Shown here: one piece after another, positions 1 to 8,182 of the stretch
Position numbering within the stretch: the stretch's first letter is position 1
Layout of the letters: every line of letters starts with the position of its first letter
Source of the DNA: Gaiellales bacterium
Lineage (GTDB): Bacteria; Actinomycetota; Thermoleophilia; Gaiellales; JAICJC01
DNA length: 64,000 nt
NCBI GenBank assembly: GCA_036273515.1
Contig: DASUHM010000054.1
Location: 1 to 64,000 of the forward strand
Direction: 5' to 3'
Translations under genes and position numbers: made by a program
Notes under the pieces: model-generated
Database searches by the model: none
What the model was told of the DNA's origin: nothing
What the model saw: the letters and a program-made list of their open reading frames with translations, nothing else

Positions 1-610
1 GGGTTGCGGTTTGAAGGCTGATCTGTGATCCCGGTTTCTTGTTCGTTCAGCCGCGCTCGCCATCTCCTCTCGCGGCCCCGAAGCTGCCCCGCAGTCCGCG
101 CTTCGCCCAGCCACGGCGATTCGTAGGCGGCCCCACAGCGCCCCGCCGACCCCGCAGCATGCGTGGCGCGGCCTGGTGGTCTCTCGAAGTTCGCCCTCGC
201 CTTCGGCGCTCGCTATCGCTCGACGGGCTCTCCGTCGCCACCTTCGCTACCGCTCGGCGGCGTCCGGGTTCTTGGGGCAGGCGGCGGAGCGTTTCGTTCG
301 TTGTCAAGGCCGGTTGAAAAGTGACCCACCTGTCGGGTTTCCGAGGTCGGCCGGCGCGCCCTCTGTAGCGCTGGCGTGCTGGCCTCGGCAGGCGCGGAGC
401 GCCCGTTTTCGGCGGGCTCGTACCCTTGGGGTGGCCGGGTGAGGGGCTGAGAGGGCGGCGGCGGCCACGCGCGGCGCCGGCCGCGCGATCCCTCCACCCA
501 CGCATCCCAGTGGTGATCTGCGGAGGCCTCCGAGACCGCGGTGCGCGAGGCCCCGCCTACCGTGCCGCCCCCGGCCGGTGCTCCGCGGCGAGCGTCGCCC
601 GCGGCGCCCG
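1..610. other. Gene-free left end
   Basis: I see no convincing gene here. The open frames on both strands are rich in Arg, Pro, Ala and Gly with no recognisable domain, as expected of chance frames in GC-rich DNA. Near 313-330 the stretch GTTGAAAAGTGACCCACC reminds me of sequence found at ends of some insertion elements, but no transposase is visible and I cannot confirm it. The stretch may hold the tail of something outside the window. Confidence 0.4.
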
Positions 611-895
611 CTACGCAGTCATCCGGATCGCGACCTCGTACTTCGAGACCGACGTGCGACTCCCGGGCGTCTCATCTGTCGGCATCGCGCTCAGGGCGGC
701 GTCGCCCTTCCGGTAGCTCTCCTCGTCGGCGAAGAACACGATGGCGAGCGATTTCTGCGCGTCAGGGTCGTGGAGGATCATGATCTCCGTCGCCGGAATC
801 TCATCCGGCCGGCCCTGCTCGCCGATCTGGCGCCGTACCTCTTCCATCCGCTCCTTGGTGACCCCGTCGAATGCGACGACCCGTGCCAGCGACAT
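611..895 (-). CDS. Small hypothetical protein, dimeric alpha-beta-barrel type
   Basis: A 94-residue soluble protein with no signal peptide or membrane segment. It opens with a beta-strand-like MSLARVVAF, then an amphipathic helix rich in charged residues (MEEVRRQI) and a second strand around ILHDPDAQKSLAIVFF. That pattern resembles small ferredoxin-like or antibiotic-monooxygenase-like proteins in which the strand ends in a hydrophobic FF pair. The upstream sequence has a GGAGGTG-like ribosome binding site (read on the minus strand), supporting the ATG. It stands alone, 267 bp from the histidine kinase upstream; that gap shows nothing clear. The fold is inferred; the substrate or partner is unknown. 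Confidence 0.6.
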   Translation of the reverse strand: MSLARVVAFDGVTKERMEEVRRQIGEQGRPDEIPATEIMILHDPDAQKSLAIVFFADEESYRKGDAALSAMPTDETPGSRTSVSKYEVAIRMTA

Positions 896-1162
896 TGAAG
901 CACCTCCTTCGGTTGTGAGGCGAGCCTACGCCGTTCTCGTCAAGCTTGCAGAGTGGCCTCCGATTCTCACGGGTCGGAGAACCCGCGCCCGAGGAAGAAC
1001 GGTGCCGGCTGTCGACCGCACTGCGGACGGCGCCGCCGGCGGCAGCGGGCGCCGCGCCGAGCCTCCGCGTGAGCGGTGCCGCGGTAGTTGGCTTGGAGCA
1101 ATTGCCGGGAGTGAACGATGTCGGCATCAGAGACCCGTCCGATCGTTCGTTCGCGCGAGTGC

Positions 1163-2500
1163 CTACGACGATTCGGTCATCGTCGCCGATGTGGGCGCCC
1201 ACCGCGAAGGGTTCGCCGGGGCCGGTGGTTGAGCCGGGAACCGGAAGGCGATCCGCGTTCCGCCGCCTTCGTGGGAGTCGATCGTGCACGTTCCGCCCAT
1301 CGTCTGGACGCGCTCGATCATCGTGTCGAGCCCGAGGTGCATCTCGGCGCGCGTGCGAGTCAGCGTCGTGTCGAGGTCGAACCCGCGGCCGTTGTCCCTC
1401 ACCTCGCCGATGAGCACGTCGGATCCGCCTTCGGCCAGCGAGATGGAGACGGTCGTGGCGTTCGCGTGCTTGCGGACGTTCGCAAGCGCCTCCTGCAGCG
1501 ATCGGTAGGCAAGCGCTTCGACGGTCGCCGGGTAGCGCCGGTAGGGGATGTTCACGTCGACGGACGCTCCGGTCTCGCGACGGATCTCGTCGGCGAGGAC
1601 GGCGACCGCGGCCGCCAGGCCGCGCTCATGCAGCACGGCCGGTCGGAGCTCGAACATCATGCGGCGCGTGCGGTCGATCGCCTCGGCGAGCAATTCGCGG
1701 GCCCGCAGCAGCGGCTGCTGCTCCCCCGCGACAGTCCTGGCCAGCGCACGGTCGAGCGACATCAGGACCGCCACCATGACCTGGACGGTGTCGTCGTGCA
1801 GCTCGGAGGCGATCTGCGCGCGAGTCTGTTCCTGCGCCTGGGCAAGCTTTCGCAGCGTCCATGCCCGCTCCGCCTCCAGTTCTCGGCGCCGAGTCACGTC
1901 GCGGATGAATGCCGTGAACGCGACGCCACGGTGCGCGTCGACACGGCTGATCGTGACCTCGACCGGGAATCGTTGCCCATCGCGCGTGACCGCGTCGAAC
2001 TCGATCGCCCGCCCGGCGCGCGCCAACGGCTCACCTGCCACGGCCCGCGCGAACGCCGCATCGTGCCGCTCCCGAAGGTCCTGGGGAATCACGAGCGAGG
2101 CGATTTCGCGGCCGTGGGCGTCATCTCGGGAATACCCGAACATTGCCTCCGCTGCCGGGTTCCACTCGACCACCCGACCTTGCCCATCGACGGCCACCAC
2201 CGCGTCGCCGGCAGACTGCAGAAGGCCCCAGGACAGTGCCAGCGCCTGACTGCGGGCCGCGTCGATCGAGTCGGCCCGCACGCCGCCGATGCCGGCGACC
2301 AGCGCCAGCGCCACCAGCAACGTGCCCACCAGGGCGATCCGTGCCGTCCCCGGTGGCACGAGCACGGCCATCCCGCCGGTGACGGTCGTGCCCATCACGA
2401 CCGTCCCCACGATGACCCATGTCCTCGCCCCGTGACGACCCCGAAGCACCGCCGCGCCGCCCATGGGTGCAAGACTATCCAGCGCCGACCATCCAGGCAA
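1163..2500 (-). CDS. PAS-domain sensor histidine kinase, NarL-partner type
   Basis: A 445-residue membrane sensor kinase. Two hydrophobic segments lie at about residues 27-75, followed by a PAS domain (about 88-205, with VVEWNPAAEAMFGYS near its start), a short coiled stretch and a HisKA_3 dimerisation domain whose motif SELHDDTVQVM places the phosphorylated histidine at about residue 235. The HATPase_c domain follows, with an N-box around LQEALANVRKHANA and a DNGRGFD G1 box. This class normally signals to LuxR/NarL-type response regulators, but no response regulator gene is in the window, so it is an orphan here. It lies 15 bp downstream of the TetR gene on the same strand and may share its transcript. 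The PAS ligand cannot be predicted. Confidence 0.88.
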   Translation of the reverse strand: MPGWSALDSLAPMGGAAVLRGRHGARTWVIVGTVVMGTTVTGGMAVLVPPGTARIALVGTLLVALALVAGIGGVRADSIDAARSQALALSWGLLQSAGDAVVAVDGQGRVVEWNPAAEAMFGYSRDDAHGREIASLVIPQDLRERHDAAFARAVAGEPLARAGRAIEFDAVTRDGQRFPVEVTISRVDAHRGVAFTAFIRDVTRRRELEAERAWTLRKLAQAQEQTRAQIASELHDDTVQVMVAVLMSLDRALARTVAGEQQPLLRARELLAEAIDRTRRMMFELRPAVLHERGLAAAVAVLADEIRRETGASVDVNIPYRRYPATVEALAYRSLQEALANVRKHANATTVSISLAEGGSDVLIGEVRDNGRGFDLDTTLTRTRAEMHLGLDTMIERVQTMGGTCTIDSHEGGGTRIAFRFPAQPPAPANPSRWAPTSATMTESS

Positions 2501-2515
2501 TCCCAGCGCCGCCGG

Positions 2516-3115
2516 TCACCTCCCGAGCCGGCAACCGGTCGCCATCCGCGCGAACGAGAGGATCATCCGCCGGGCCTCGGCGGCGACCTCGCCGCCCGAG
2601 ATCATGTAGAGGCCGTAGGCGTCCTCGAGCGCGACGAGGTTGCGGGCGATCGCCTGGCTCGTATCGGCGAGCGTGAATGCGCCCTGCGCGGCGCCGAGCT
2701 CGAGCACCCGGCGGTAGACCTCGACCTGGCGGGCGGTCATGGAGCGGATCAGCGCGCCGAGCATCGGGTTGTCCCGGAAGTACCCTGCGGCGTCATACGT
2801 CACGCGCAGGTCGTCGTCGTCCGGCCCGCTCGGAAGGCCGGCGTGGATCAGTGCGACGAGAGCCTCGCGGGGATCGTCGATGCCGTCGACCGTCTCCTGG
2901 CGGCGCTCGGCGAAGCGCTCGACCACGTGCTGGATGGCCTCTTCGATCAGGGTGTCCAGCTCCGGGTAGTAGTAGAGCACCGCCTGCGAGCTCAGCCCGG
3001 CGTGCTCGGCCACGTCCTTGATGCGCACACCCTCGATGCCGCGCTCGGCGATCGCCCGTCTCGCCGCCTGCTTGAGCTGTCCGCGTCGGGCGGCCTGGTT
3101 CTTCGGTCGCGCCAT
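2516..3115 (-). CDS. TetR-family regulator, BetI-like
   Basis: A 199-residue regulator. The N-terminal helix-turn-helix covers about residues 12-55 (IKDVAEHAGLSSQAVLYYY is the recognition part). The remainder is all-helical and matches the BetI_C-like ligand-binding type, with the acidic loop PSGPDDDDLR near residue 100. It is divergent from the APC permease and P1 peptidase pair, and a perfect palindrome lies between them. By family precedent it should repress the permease operon and itself, with release by a small ligand, perhaps the transported compound. The histidine kinase follows 15 bp downstream. Assignment to TetR is firm; ligand and targets are inference. Confidence 0.87.
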   Translation of the reverse strand: MARPKNQAARRGQLKQAARRAIAERGIEGVRIKDVAEHAGLSSQAVLYYYPELDTLIEEAIQHVVERFAERRQETVDGIDDPREALVALIHAGLPSGPDDDDLRVTYDAAGYFRDNPMLGALIRSMTARQVEVYRRVLELGAAQGAFTLADTSQAIARNLVALEDAYGLYMISGGEVAAEARRMILSFARMATGCRLGR

Positions 3116-3190
3116 CGGCGCAGCATAGGCGGAACGGTGGTTCGGCCCATGGGCAGGGACGCCTTCGTTGACGTCCGTCGAACCATTTGA

Positions 3191-3220
3191 TTGAATCTCG
3201 ATTCAAGGAATCATCATTCC
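3191..3220. promoter_or_regulatory. Two adjacent palindromes, likely TetR operator
   Basis: The sequence holds a perfect inverted repeat TTGAATC-TC-GATTCAA (3191-3206), immediately followed by a second, GGAAT-CATC-ATTCC (3207-3220). They sit between the divergent TetR and APC permease genes, just upstream of the permease ribosome binding site (AAGAAAGGGG). Size and position suit a TetR dimer site blocking transcription of the permease. That the neighbouring TetR binds here is inference. Confidence 0.6.
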
Positions 3221-3236
3221 AAGAAAGGGGTTCGTC

Positions 3237-4661
3237 GTGATCGGCGAGAGGGTCCGTTACGAGCAGGAGCTGCACAGGTCGCTGCGCGTGCTGGGGAACG
3301 TCATGATCACGTTGTCGTCGATCACGCCCGCGTCGTCGGTGTTCATCATCGTGCCGCTGATCCTGACGACGGCCGGGACGGGCGCATTCCTGACGCTCGC
3401 GATCGCAGCGGTGGTCGGCGTCTTCATGGCCTTCTGCTGGGCCGAGCTGTGCGCCGCCTACCCGATCGCCGGTGGCGACTACGCCATCGTCTGGCATGCC
3501 TTCAAGGGCTGGGCCAAGCCTTTCGCGGGCCCGGTCAGCGTCGTCCTCTTCGCGCTCTGGATCGACACGATCGTCTTCATCCCCGCCGTGATCGCGCTGG
3601 GCACCGCCCAGTACCTCGGCGTCGTCTGGTCGGTCGACGCCAAGACCGCCGGCGCCGTCGTCATGCTGCTCTCGGCCGGCATGGCCATCCTGCAGATCCG
3701 CCTGAACGCCTGGGTTACCGGCGTGTTCCTGGCAATCGAGCTGACGGCGCTCACGGTCGTCACCGGCCTCGGTCTCGCCAACTTCCACGCCGACCGCGTC
3801 TCCCACCTGTTCTCCAACTGGCAGATCGGAAACGCCCACGGCGGACTTGACCCGGTCGCGTTCGGGACGATCCTGACCGCCACCGCCGTCGGCGTGTTCG
3901 CCTACAACGGCTACGCCGCCCCGGTCAACCTGGCCGAGGAGACGCGCGGCTCGAGCCGGGGCATCGCCCGCGCCATCCTCTGGTCGCTCGCCATCACCGT
4001 CATCGCCGAGCTCGTGCCCACCACGGCGGTGCTCCTCGGCGCGCCGAACCTGGCCGACCTGACAACGAGCGCCGTGCCCATGAACGACTTCCTCCTGGCC
4101 ACCTCGAACTCGACCGTGAACACGCTGGTCTCGCTCGGGATCACGATCGCGATCGTGAACGCCGTGATCGCGATCATCATCCAGTTCGGGCGGGTGCTCT
4201 ACTCCTCCGGGCGCGACCGGGCCTGGCCGGGGCCGGTGAACGGATGGATGGCCCAGGTGTCGGAGCGCTTCCACACGCCGTGGTTCGCAACCGCGCTCGT
4301 CGGCATCCTCGGCGCCGTCCTCTGCCTTACCGTCTCGCTCAACGAGATCATCGTCCTCACGGGAGCGACCCTCGTCCTGAACTACGCCCTCGTGGCCCTC
4401 GGCGCCGTCGTCGGCCGCATGACCGGCGCGACCGATCACAGCCCCTACCGGATGCCGTGGTGGCCGCTCCCGCCGCTGCTCGCCATCGCCTCGCTCGTCT
4501 ACATCACCACGAAGCAGACGCACAAGTCCCTCGAGGTCACCGGCATCACCATGCTGATCGGCCTTGTCTACTGGGCCGTCGTCATCTGGCCACAGAAGGG
4601 CCGGGCCTGGAACTTGAAGGATCCGGTGCTCGACGAGGAGCCCGAAGCGGAGACGCCGTGA
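3237..4661 (+). CDS. APC-superfamily amino acid/amine permease
   Basis: A 474-residue integral membrane transporter with about twelve hydrophobic helices. The first helix carries the unwound-helix signature of the family (SSITPASSVFIIVPLI), and the second contains WAELCAAYPIAGGDY, typical of APC amino acid permeases. The start is GTG at 3237, about 8 bp after AAAGGGG. Its stop overlaps the GTG of the P1 peptidase (GTGA), so the two proteins are probably made together and the substrate may be an amino acid, amine or short amide that the peptidase processes. The operator-like palindromes and divergent TetR gene suggest substrate-induced expression. The exact substrate cannot be read from sequence. 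Confidence 0.9.
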   Translation: MIGERVRYEQELHRSLRVLGNVMITLSSITPASSVFIIVPLILTTAGTGAFLTLAIAAVVGVFMAFCWAELCAAYPIAGGDYAIVWHAFKGWAKPFAGPVSVVLFALWIDTIVFIPAVIALGTAQYLGVVWSVDAKTAGAVVMLLSAGMAILQIRLNAWVTGVFLAIELTALTVVTGLGLANFHADRVSHLFSNWQIGNAHGGLDPVAFGTILTATAVGVFAYNGYAAPVNLAEETRGSSRGIARAILWSLAITVIAELVPTTAVLLGAPNLADLTTSAVPMNDFLLATSNSTVNTLVSLGITIAIVNAVIAIIIQFGRVLYSSGRDRAWPGPVNGWMAQVSERFHTPWFATALVGILGAVLCLTVSLNEIIVLTGATLVLNYALVALGAVVGRMTGATDHSPYRMPWWPLPPLLAIASLVYITTKQTHKSLEVTGITMLIGLVYWAVVIWPQKGRAWNLKDPVLDEEPEAETP

Positions 4662-5797
4662 CCGTCTCCGTGCGTCTCGAGACCCCCTCCGGGAAGCCGC
4701 GTGCCCGGGCGCTCGGGATCCCATTCCCGGGCGATCCGGGGCCGGCCAACGCGATCACCGACGTGCCCGGCGTCGAGGTTGGATACACGACATTGATCGA
4801 GGGAGACTGCGTCCGCACGGGCGTGACCGCGATCCACCCGCGCGGCCGAGCCGGGCCCGGCGACCCGGTTGCAGCCGGGTTCCATTCGCTGAACGGCAAC
4901 GGCGAGATGACGGGCGTCGCCTGGGTCGAGGAGTCGGGCACGACGGCCGGCCCGATCGCGATCACCAACACGCACGCCGTCGGGATCGCACACGCCGGGA
5001 TCGTGCGCTGGACGGCCGAGCGGCATCCCGACCTCGCCCGGGCCTGGCTCCTCCCAGTCGCCGCCGAGACCTGGGACGGCTACCTGAACGACATCAACGG
5101 AGGACACGTCACCGAAGCGCATGTGGTCGCGGCGCTCGACGCCGGCGAATCAGGGCCGGTCGACGAGGGCGCCGTCGGCGGCGGCACCGGGATGTGCTGC
5201 TACCAGTTCAAGGGCGGGACGGGCACCGCGTCGCGCCTGGTTGGCTACGGCGGCGAGCAGTACACCGTCGGCGTGCTCGTCCAGGCCAACTTCGGGTCGC
5301 GGCACGAGCTCGTCATCGCCGGAACACCCCTGGGTGAGAAGCTCGCGGCGGACAACCCGATGGACGAGTGGACGGGCGCTCCGGCCGGCGCCGGGTCGGT
5401 GATCGCGATCGTCGCCACCGACGCCCCGCTCCTGCCCGGCCAGTGCAGGGCGCTGGCACGCCGGGTGACGGTCGGCCTGGCCCGTACCGGCACCACCGGC
5501 TCGCACTTCTCCGGCGACCTCTTCCTGGCCGTCTCGACGGCCAACCCGGGCGCCTTTACACCTGGCGGACGGGCGATGTTCGAGCCGGACGGCGGCCGCC
5601 TCGACGCCCTCCGGTTCATCCCCTGGGGCTACCTCGACGACATCTACGCGGCGGGCGCCCACGCGACCGAGGAGGCGGTGCTGAACGCGCTCTGCGCCGG
5701 AGAGGAGATGGTCGGGTTCGGGGGGCGGCGGGCGCCCGCACTGCCACGTGAGTTGGTGATGGCCCTGGTCGGCGGGGCCCGCCCGGCAGGCCGTTGA
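4658..5797 (+). CDS. P1 family (S58, DmpA-type) aminopeptidase/amidase
   Basis: A 379-residue N-terminal-nucleophile hydrolase, close to the size of DmpA. Family landmarks are the N-terminal GPANAITDVPGVEVGYTT, the GAVGGGTGMCCYQFKGG glycine-rich block, and GAGSVIAIVATDAPLLP, in which Ser247 matches the DmpA nucleophile generated by self-cleavage between Gly and Ser. The later GLARTG and SGDLFLAVSTAN blocks also match. The family removes N-terminal residues from small peptides or amides, including beta-amino and D-amino substrates. I chose GTG 4658 because it overlaps the permease stop and the frame upstream is only a shadow of the permease. Coupling suggests hydrolysis of the imported compound in the cytoplasm. 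Confidence 0.92.
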   Translation: MTVSVRLETPSGKPRARALGIPFPGDPGPANAITDVPGVEVGYTTLIEGDCVRTGVTAIHPRGRAGPGDPVAAGFHSLNGNGEMTGVAWVEESGTTAGPIAITNTHAVGIAHAGIVRWTAERHPDLARAWLLPVAAETWDGYLNDINGGHVTEAHVVAALDAGESGPVDEGAVGGGTGMCCYQFKGGTGTASRLVGYGGEQYTVGVLVQANFGSRHELVIAGTPLGEKLAADNPMDEWTGAPAGAGSVIAIVATDAPLLPGQCRALARRVTVGLARTGTTGSHFSGDLFLAVSTANPGAFTPGGRAMFEPDGGRLDALRFIPWGYLDDIYAAGAHATEEAVLNALCAGEEMVGFGGRRAPALPRELVMALVGGARPAGR

Positions 5798-5952
5798 CGG
5801 AGCAGCTGGCGAGCACGATTCGCCGCCGCAGCGCTGGGCTCGACGACGAGGAGGCGCGCACACACCCAACGGGCGTCAACCACCGGACGTCTTCCACGGC
5901 GCGCGGAGGATCGCGGGCCCTACCTTCAACAGGCGAATGCCGCGCCGGCTCC

Positions 5953-6435
5953 TTACCGTGGGTCGGTTCGCTCCGCCTCGGTCGCGGTGGTGCCCATCGA
6001 AACCCACGACTCGGACTGCCGGCTCACGTCAGCTGCCCTCGCCGTCGCGGCGCTCGCGACGTGTCCGTCCATCGAGCCTGAAGGCTCCACCTCCTGGCAC
6101 GATCCCACCACGGCGAAAACGTCGTCCGTGTGAGTGAGCTCGATCACCCTGCGTACGAGAGATCCGGGCGGGACGATGAGGATCACCTCGCCGCCGGCCC
6201 GCGCGCACATGCCGCGGTGCTCGACGAGCACACCGATGATGCTGCAATCGACGAACGTCGTCTCGGCGAGATCGACGATCGTGGTCGCGGAAACCTCACG
6301 GGCCGCCGCGAGCACGCGATCCAAAGCGCCGGCGCTCGCCAAGTCGTGTTCGCCGGCCAAGATGGCGATGCAGCCGTCGGCGGTCTGATCAAGACGGATC
6401 GTCCCGTGGGGTGTCTGGACTACGGTCTCGCTCAT
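5953..6435 (-). CDS. STAS-domain anti-sigma factor antagonist
   Basis: A 160-residue protein with a SpoIIAA-like STAS domain in its first ~110 residues: a beta start (GTIRLDQTADGCIAILAG), the EHDLASAG strand-turn and the phospho-loop FVDCSIIGVLVE. In classic members this loop reads D-S-S-G; here it reads D-C-S-I, so the usual second serine is kept and the glycine is lost. The tail beyond residue 120 is low in structure. The ATG at 6435 lies inside the end of the upstream MEDS/HATPase gene (47 bp overlap), so the two are co-transcribed. The expected role is partner switching: its phosphorylation by the HATPase partner would control a sigma factor. Which sigma factor is unknown. Confidence 0.82.
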   Translation of the reverse strand: MSETVVQTPHGTIRLDQTADGCIAILAGEHDLASAGALDRVLAAAREVSATTIVDLAETTFVDCSIIGVLVEHRGMCARAGGEVILIVPPGSLVRRVIELTHTDDVFAVVGSCQEVEPSGSMDGHVASAATARAADVSRQSESWVSMGTTATEAERTDPR

Positions 6436-7351
6436 TCGCGCCGATCTTGACGTGCACCCGTACCGATGTCCCTGCCCTGTTCGACCGGATTTGAACCAGG
6501 TCGCAGACCTGGTTCGCGAGCCAGAGGCCACGTCCGTCTGGCCGGCCAGGTTCTGGCAGCCGGCGCCCGACGAGCGGGTCGACGATCCGGCCTCGGTCGT
6601 CGACTTGACAGCACAGTCTCGACGGCTCGCGCCACACGCCCAGCACGCCACGCCCTCCGCCGTGACGCACCGCGTTGGCGGCCAGCTCGGTAACAGCAAG
6701 ACGCACGTCGTTCACCGCACGTTCACCGAAGCCAAGGGATCGCGCGGCGGATGCGGCCATGGCGCGCACCCTGCCAAGGTCGCCCCGGCCGAACGGCAGC
6801 CGGGTTGCGTCTGCGGGCACAGGGCTCAGCTCGTCCCAGGCCAGCGTGTCCAGCGACTCGACGTCAGCGCACACATCGCCGGCGGAATCGTGGTGAGGGT
6901 GGGTCCGCCGAGCGATGGCGATCACCTCTGGCGAGAGCGCCGACTCGTCATAGGGGCACTCGAGCAGGAATCCCGCGGCCGACGCGAACGCGCGATTGAT
7001 CAACGCCTCGTGAACGTGTGCCTCGATGAGATCCGCCCGGTCGCGACCGGGCCAGATCGGCTCACCGATGCCACGGATAGCGCCGCGCGCATGGTCGTCG
7101 AGGAACTGCTGCCATGCCGGGATGATCCGAGCCGGATTCGACCCCACGTCCGCCATGTCGCGGAAGATGACCCGGCCACCGTCGCCGTTCAGCGCAGATT
7201 CCAGTAGCTCGATCTTCGGTTGACGCACGGCGACCATGACTGGTTCTCCGGCCGCCAACCCGTCCCGAATAAATCGAAGCGCGCCGTCAACAAAGTCGGC
7301 CTCTCCGGCGTAGAACCGCGCCTGATGGCGGAAGGCGTTGGCCGCTTCCAT
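6389..7351 (-). CDS. MEDS-domain and HATPase switch protein (anti-sigma kinase-like)
   Basis: A 320-residue cytoplasmic protein. Residues 1-180 look like a MEDS (DcmR-type sensory) domain, starting with FRHQARFYAGEADFVDGALR and containing GEPVMVAVRQPKIELLESAL. The last ~130 residues are a RsbW-like HATPase_c domain, with an N-box near AVTELAANAVRHGG and a glycine box PDGRGLWLANQVCDLV. These proteins phosphorylate or bind STAS antagonists, and the STAS gene overlaps its 3' end. I placed the start at ATG 7351 (MEAANAFRHQ) because sequence upstream in the frame is a shadow of the broken propeller gene. The MEDS ligand is unknown. Confidence 0.84.
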   Translation of the reverse strand: MEAANAFRHQARFYAGEADFVDGALRFIRDGLAAGEPVMVAVRQPKIELLESALNGDGGRVIFRDMADVGSNPARIIPAWQQFLDDHARGAIRGIGEPIWPGRDRADLIEAHVHEALINRAFASAAGFLLECPYDESALSPEVIAIARRTHPHHDSAGDVCADVESLDTLAWDELSPVPADATRLPFGRGDLGRVRAMAASAARSLGFGERAVNDVRLAVTELAANAVRHGGGRGVLGVWREPSRLCCQVDDRGRIVDPLVGRRLPEPGRPDGRGLWLANQVCDLVQIRSNRAGTSVRVHVKIGANERDRSPDTPRDDPS

Positions 7352-7439
7352 GGTCTCCGAATACCCCGTTGCGCAGGGTACCAATGGTCGCAGCACTGCA
7401 AACGTCGATTGCGCCATGCTCCCGAGCTCGACCCTGGCT

Positions 7440-8167
7440 ATGCGCAGTAGGAGAGCAGTCGTCCCGGCCGGTTTGCGCCGTGCCGAGGTACAGACAGCCG
7501 TTGACGACGATGGGGCCGGCAGTGACCCCGCCCGCCAGCGACGTGCTCCAGAGCGACTGTCCGCCGGTGGCGTCGTAGGCCCGCACGTCGCCGTTCCGGG
7601 CTGCGCAGTAGATGACGCCGTTTGCGCCGACGGCCTGGCAGTTTCCGGGATAGCCCCGAAGTTCGACCACCGCAGGGCGCCGTTGGTGGTGCTGAGCGCC
7701 GACATCTCGTAGCCGTCGGTGAAAGGCGCTTCCGCTGCCGATGATCGGCGGTGCGCTGTAGCCGGCGGGGAGCGTGTGCGTCCAGATGACGTGCCCGCTC
7801 TTGGGCTTGAGCGCATCGACGACCTGCAGCGAATACGTGTAGACGACGCTGTTTGCGACCGCTACGAAGGGCGAGCCGAGGTTGTCGATGTGGCTCCACT
7901 TCTCGACGCCGGTGGTCGCGTTGACGCGTACACGTCGTGGTCGCCCGAGCCGACGTAGAGCGTGCCGCTCGCGTAGGCGGCGTCCTGGACGGGCTCGTCT
8001 GCCGGGAACGTCCACTCCAGGCTGCCGGTCGAGGTGCTCGGAGAACTGCCCGGTCTGATCCTGGGTGTTGTACTCGACGTACTGGGTCGTGCCGACCGAG
8101 AGGATGTTCGATACGAGGCTCCCGGGGCGAGCGTTGCGACGTTCGAGGCGCCCAGACAATCCGTCAA
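7440..8167 (-). pseudogene. Frameshifted PQQ-type beta-propeller gene
   Basis: Propeller-like segments occur in order but hop between reading frames: SILSVGTTQYVEYNTQ-like sequence near 8060-8115, then GSLEWTFPADEPVQDAAYAS and YVGSGDHDVYA in another frame, then TTGVEKWSHIDNLGSPFVAV back in the first, then GYEMSALSTTNGALRWSNFG in a third, then GNGDVRAYDATGG-like and LWSTSLAGGVTAGP in the first again. GSGDxxVYA followed by TGxxxW is the PQQ-like repeat pattern. At least four frame changes in about 700 bp mean no intact product. It is either a decaying outer-envelope or secreted propeller gene or a stretch of poor assembly. The limits and the original start are approximate. Confidence 0.7.
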
Positions 8168-8182
8168 CCGCGCGGCCGCGCC

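Noticed and set aside
1-610. Several overlapping long frames on both strands at the left edge.
   Set aside because: All are Arg/Pro/Ala-rich with no domain or proper start; typical of chance frames in GC-rich DNA.
2793-4724. A 643-residue minus-strand frame under the permease.
   Set aside because: Low-complexity Asp/Arg/Gly composition; it is the antisense shadow of the permease and TetR genes.
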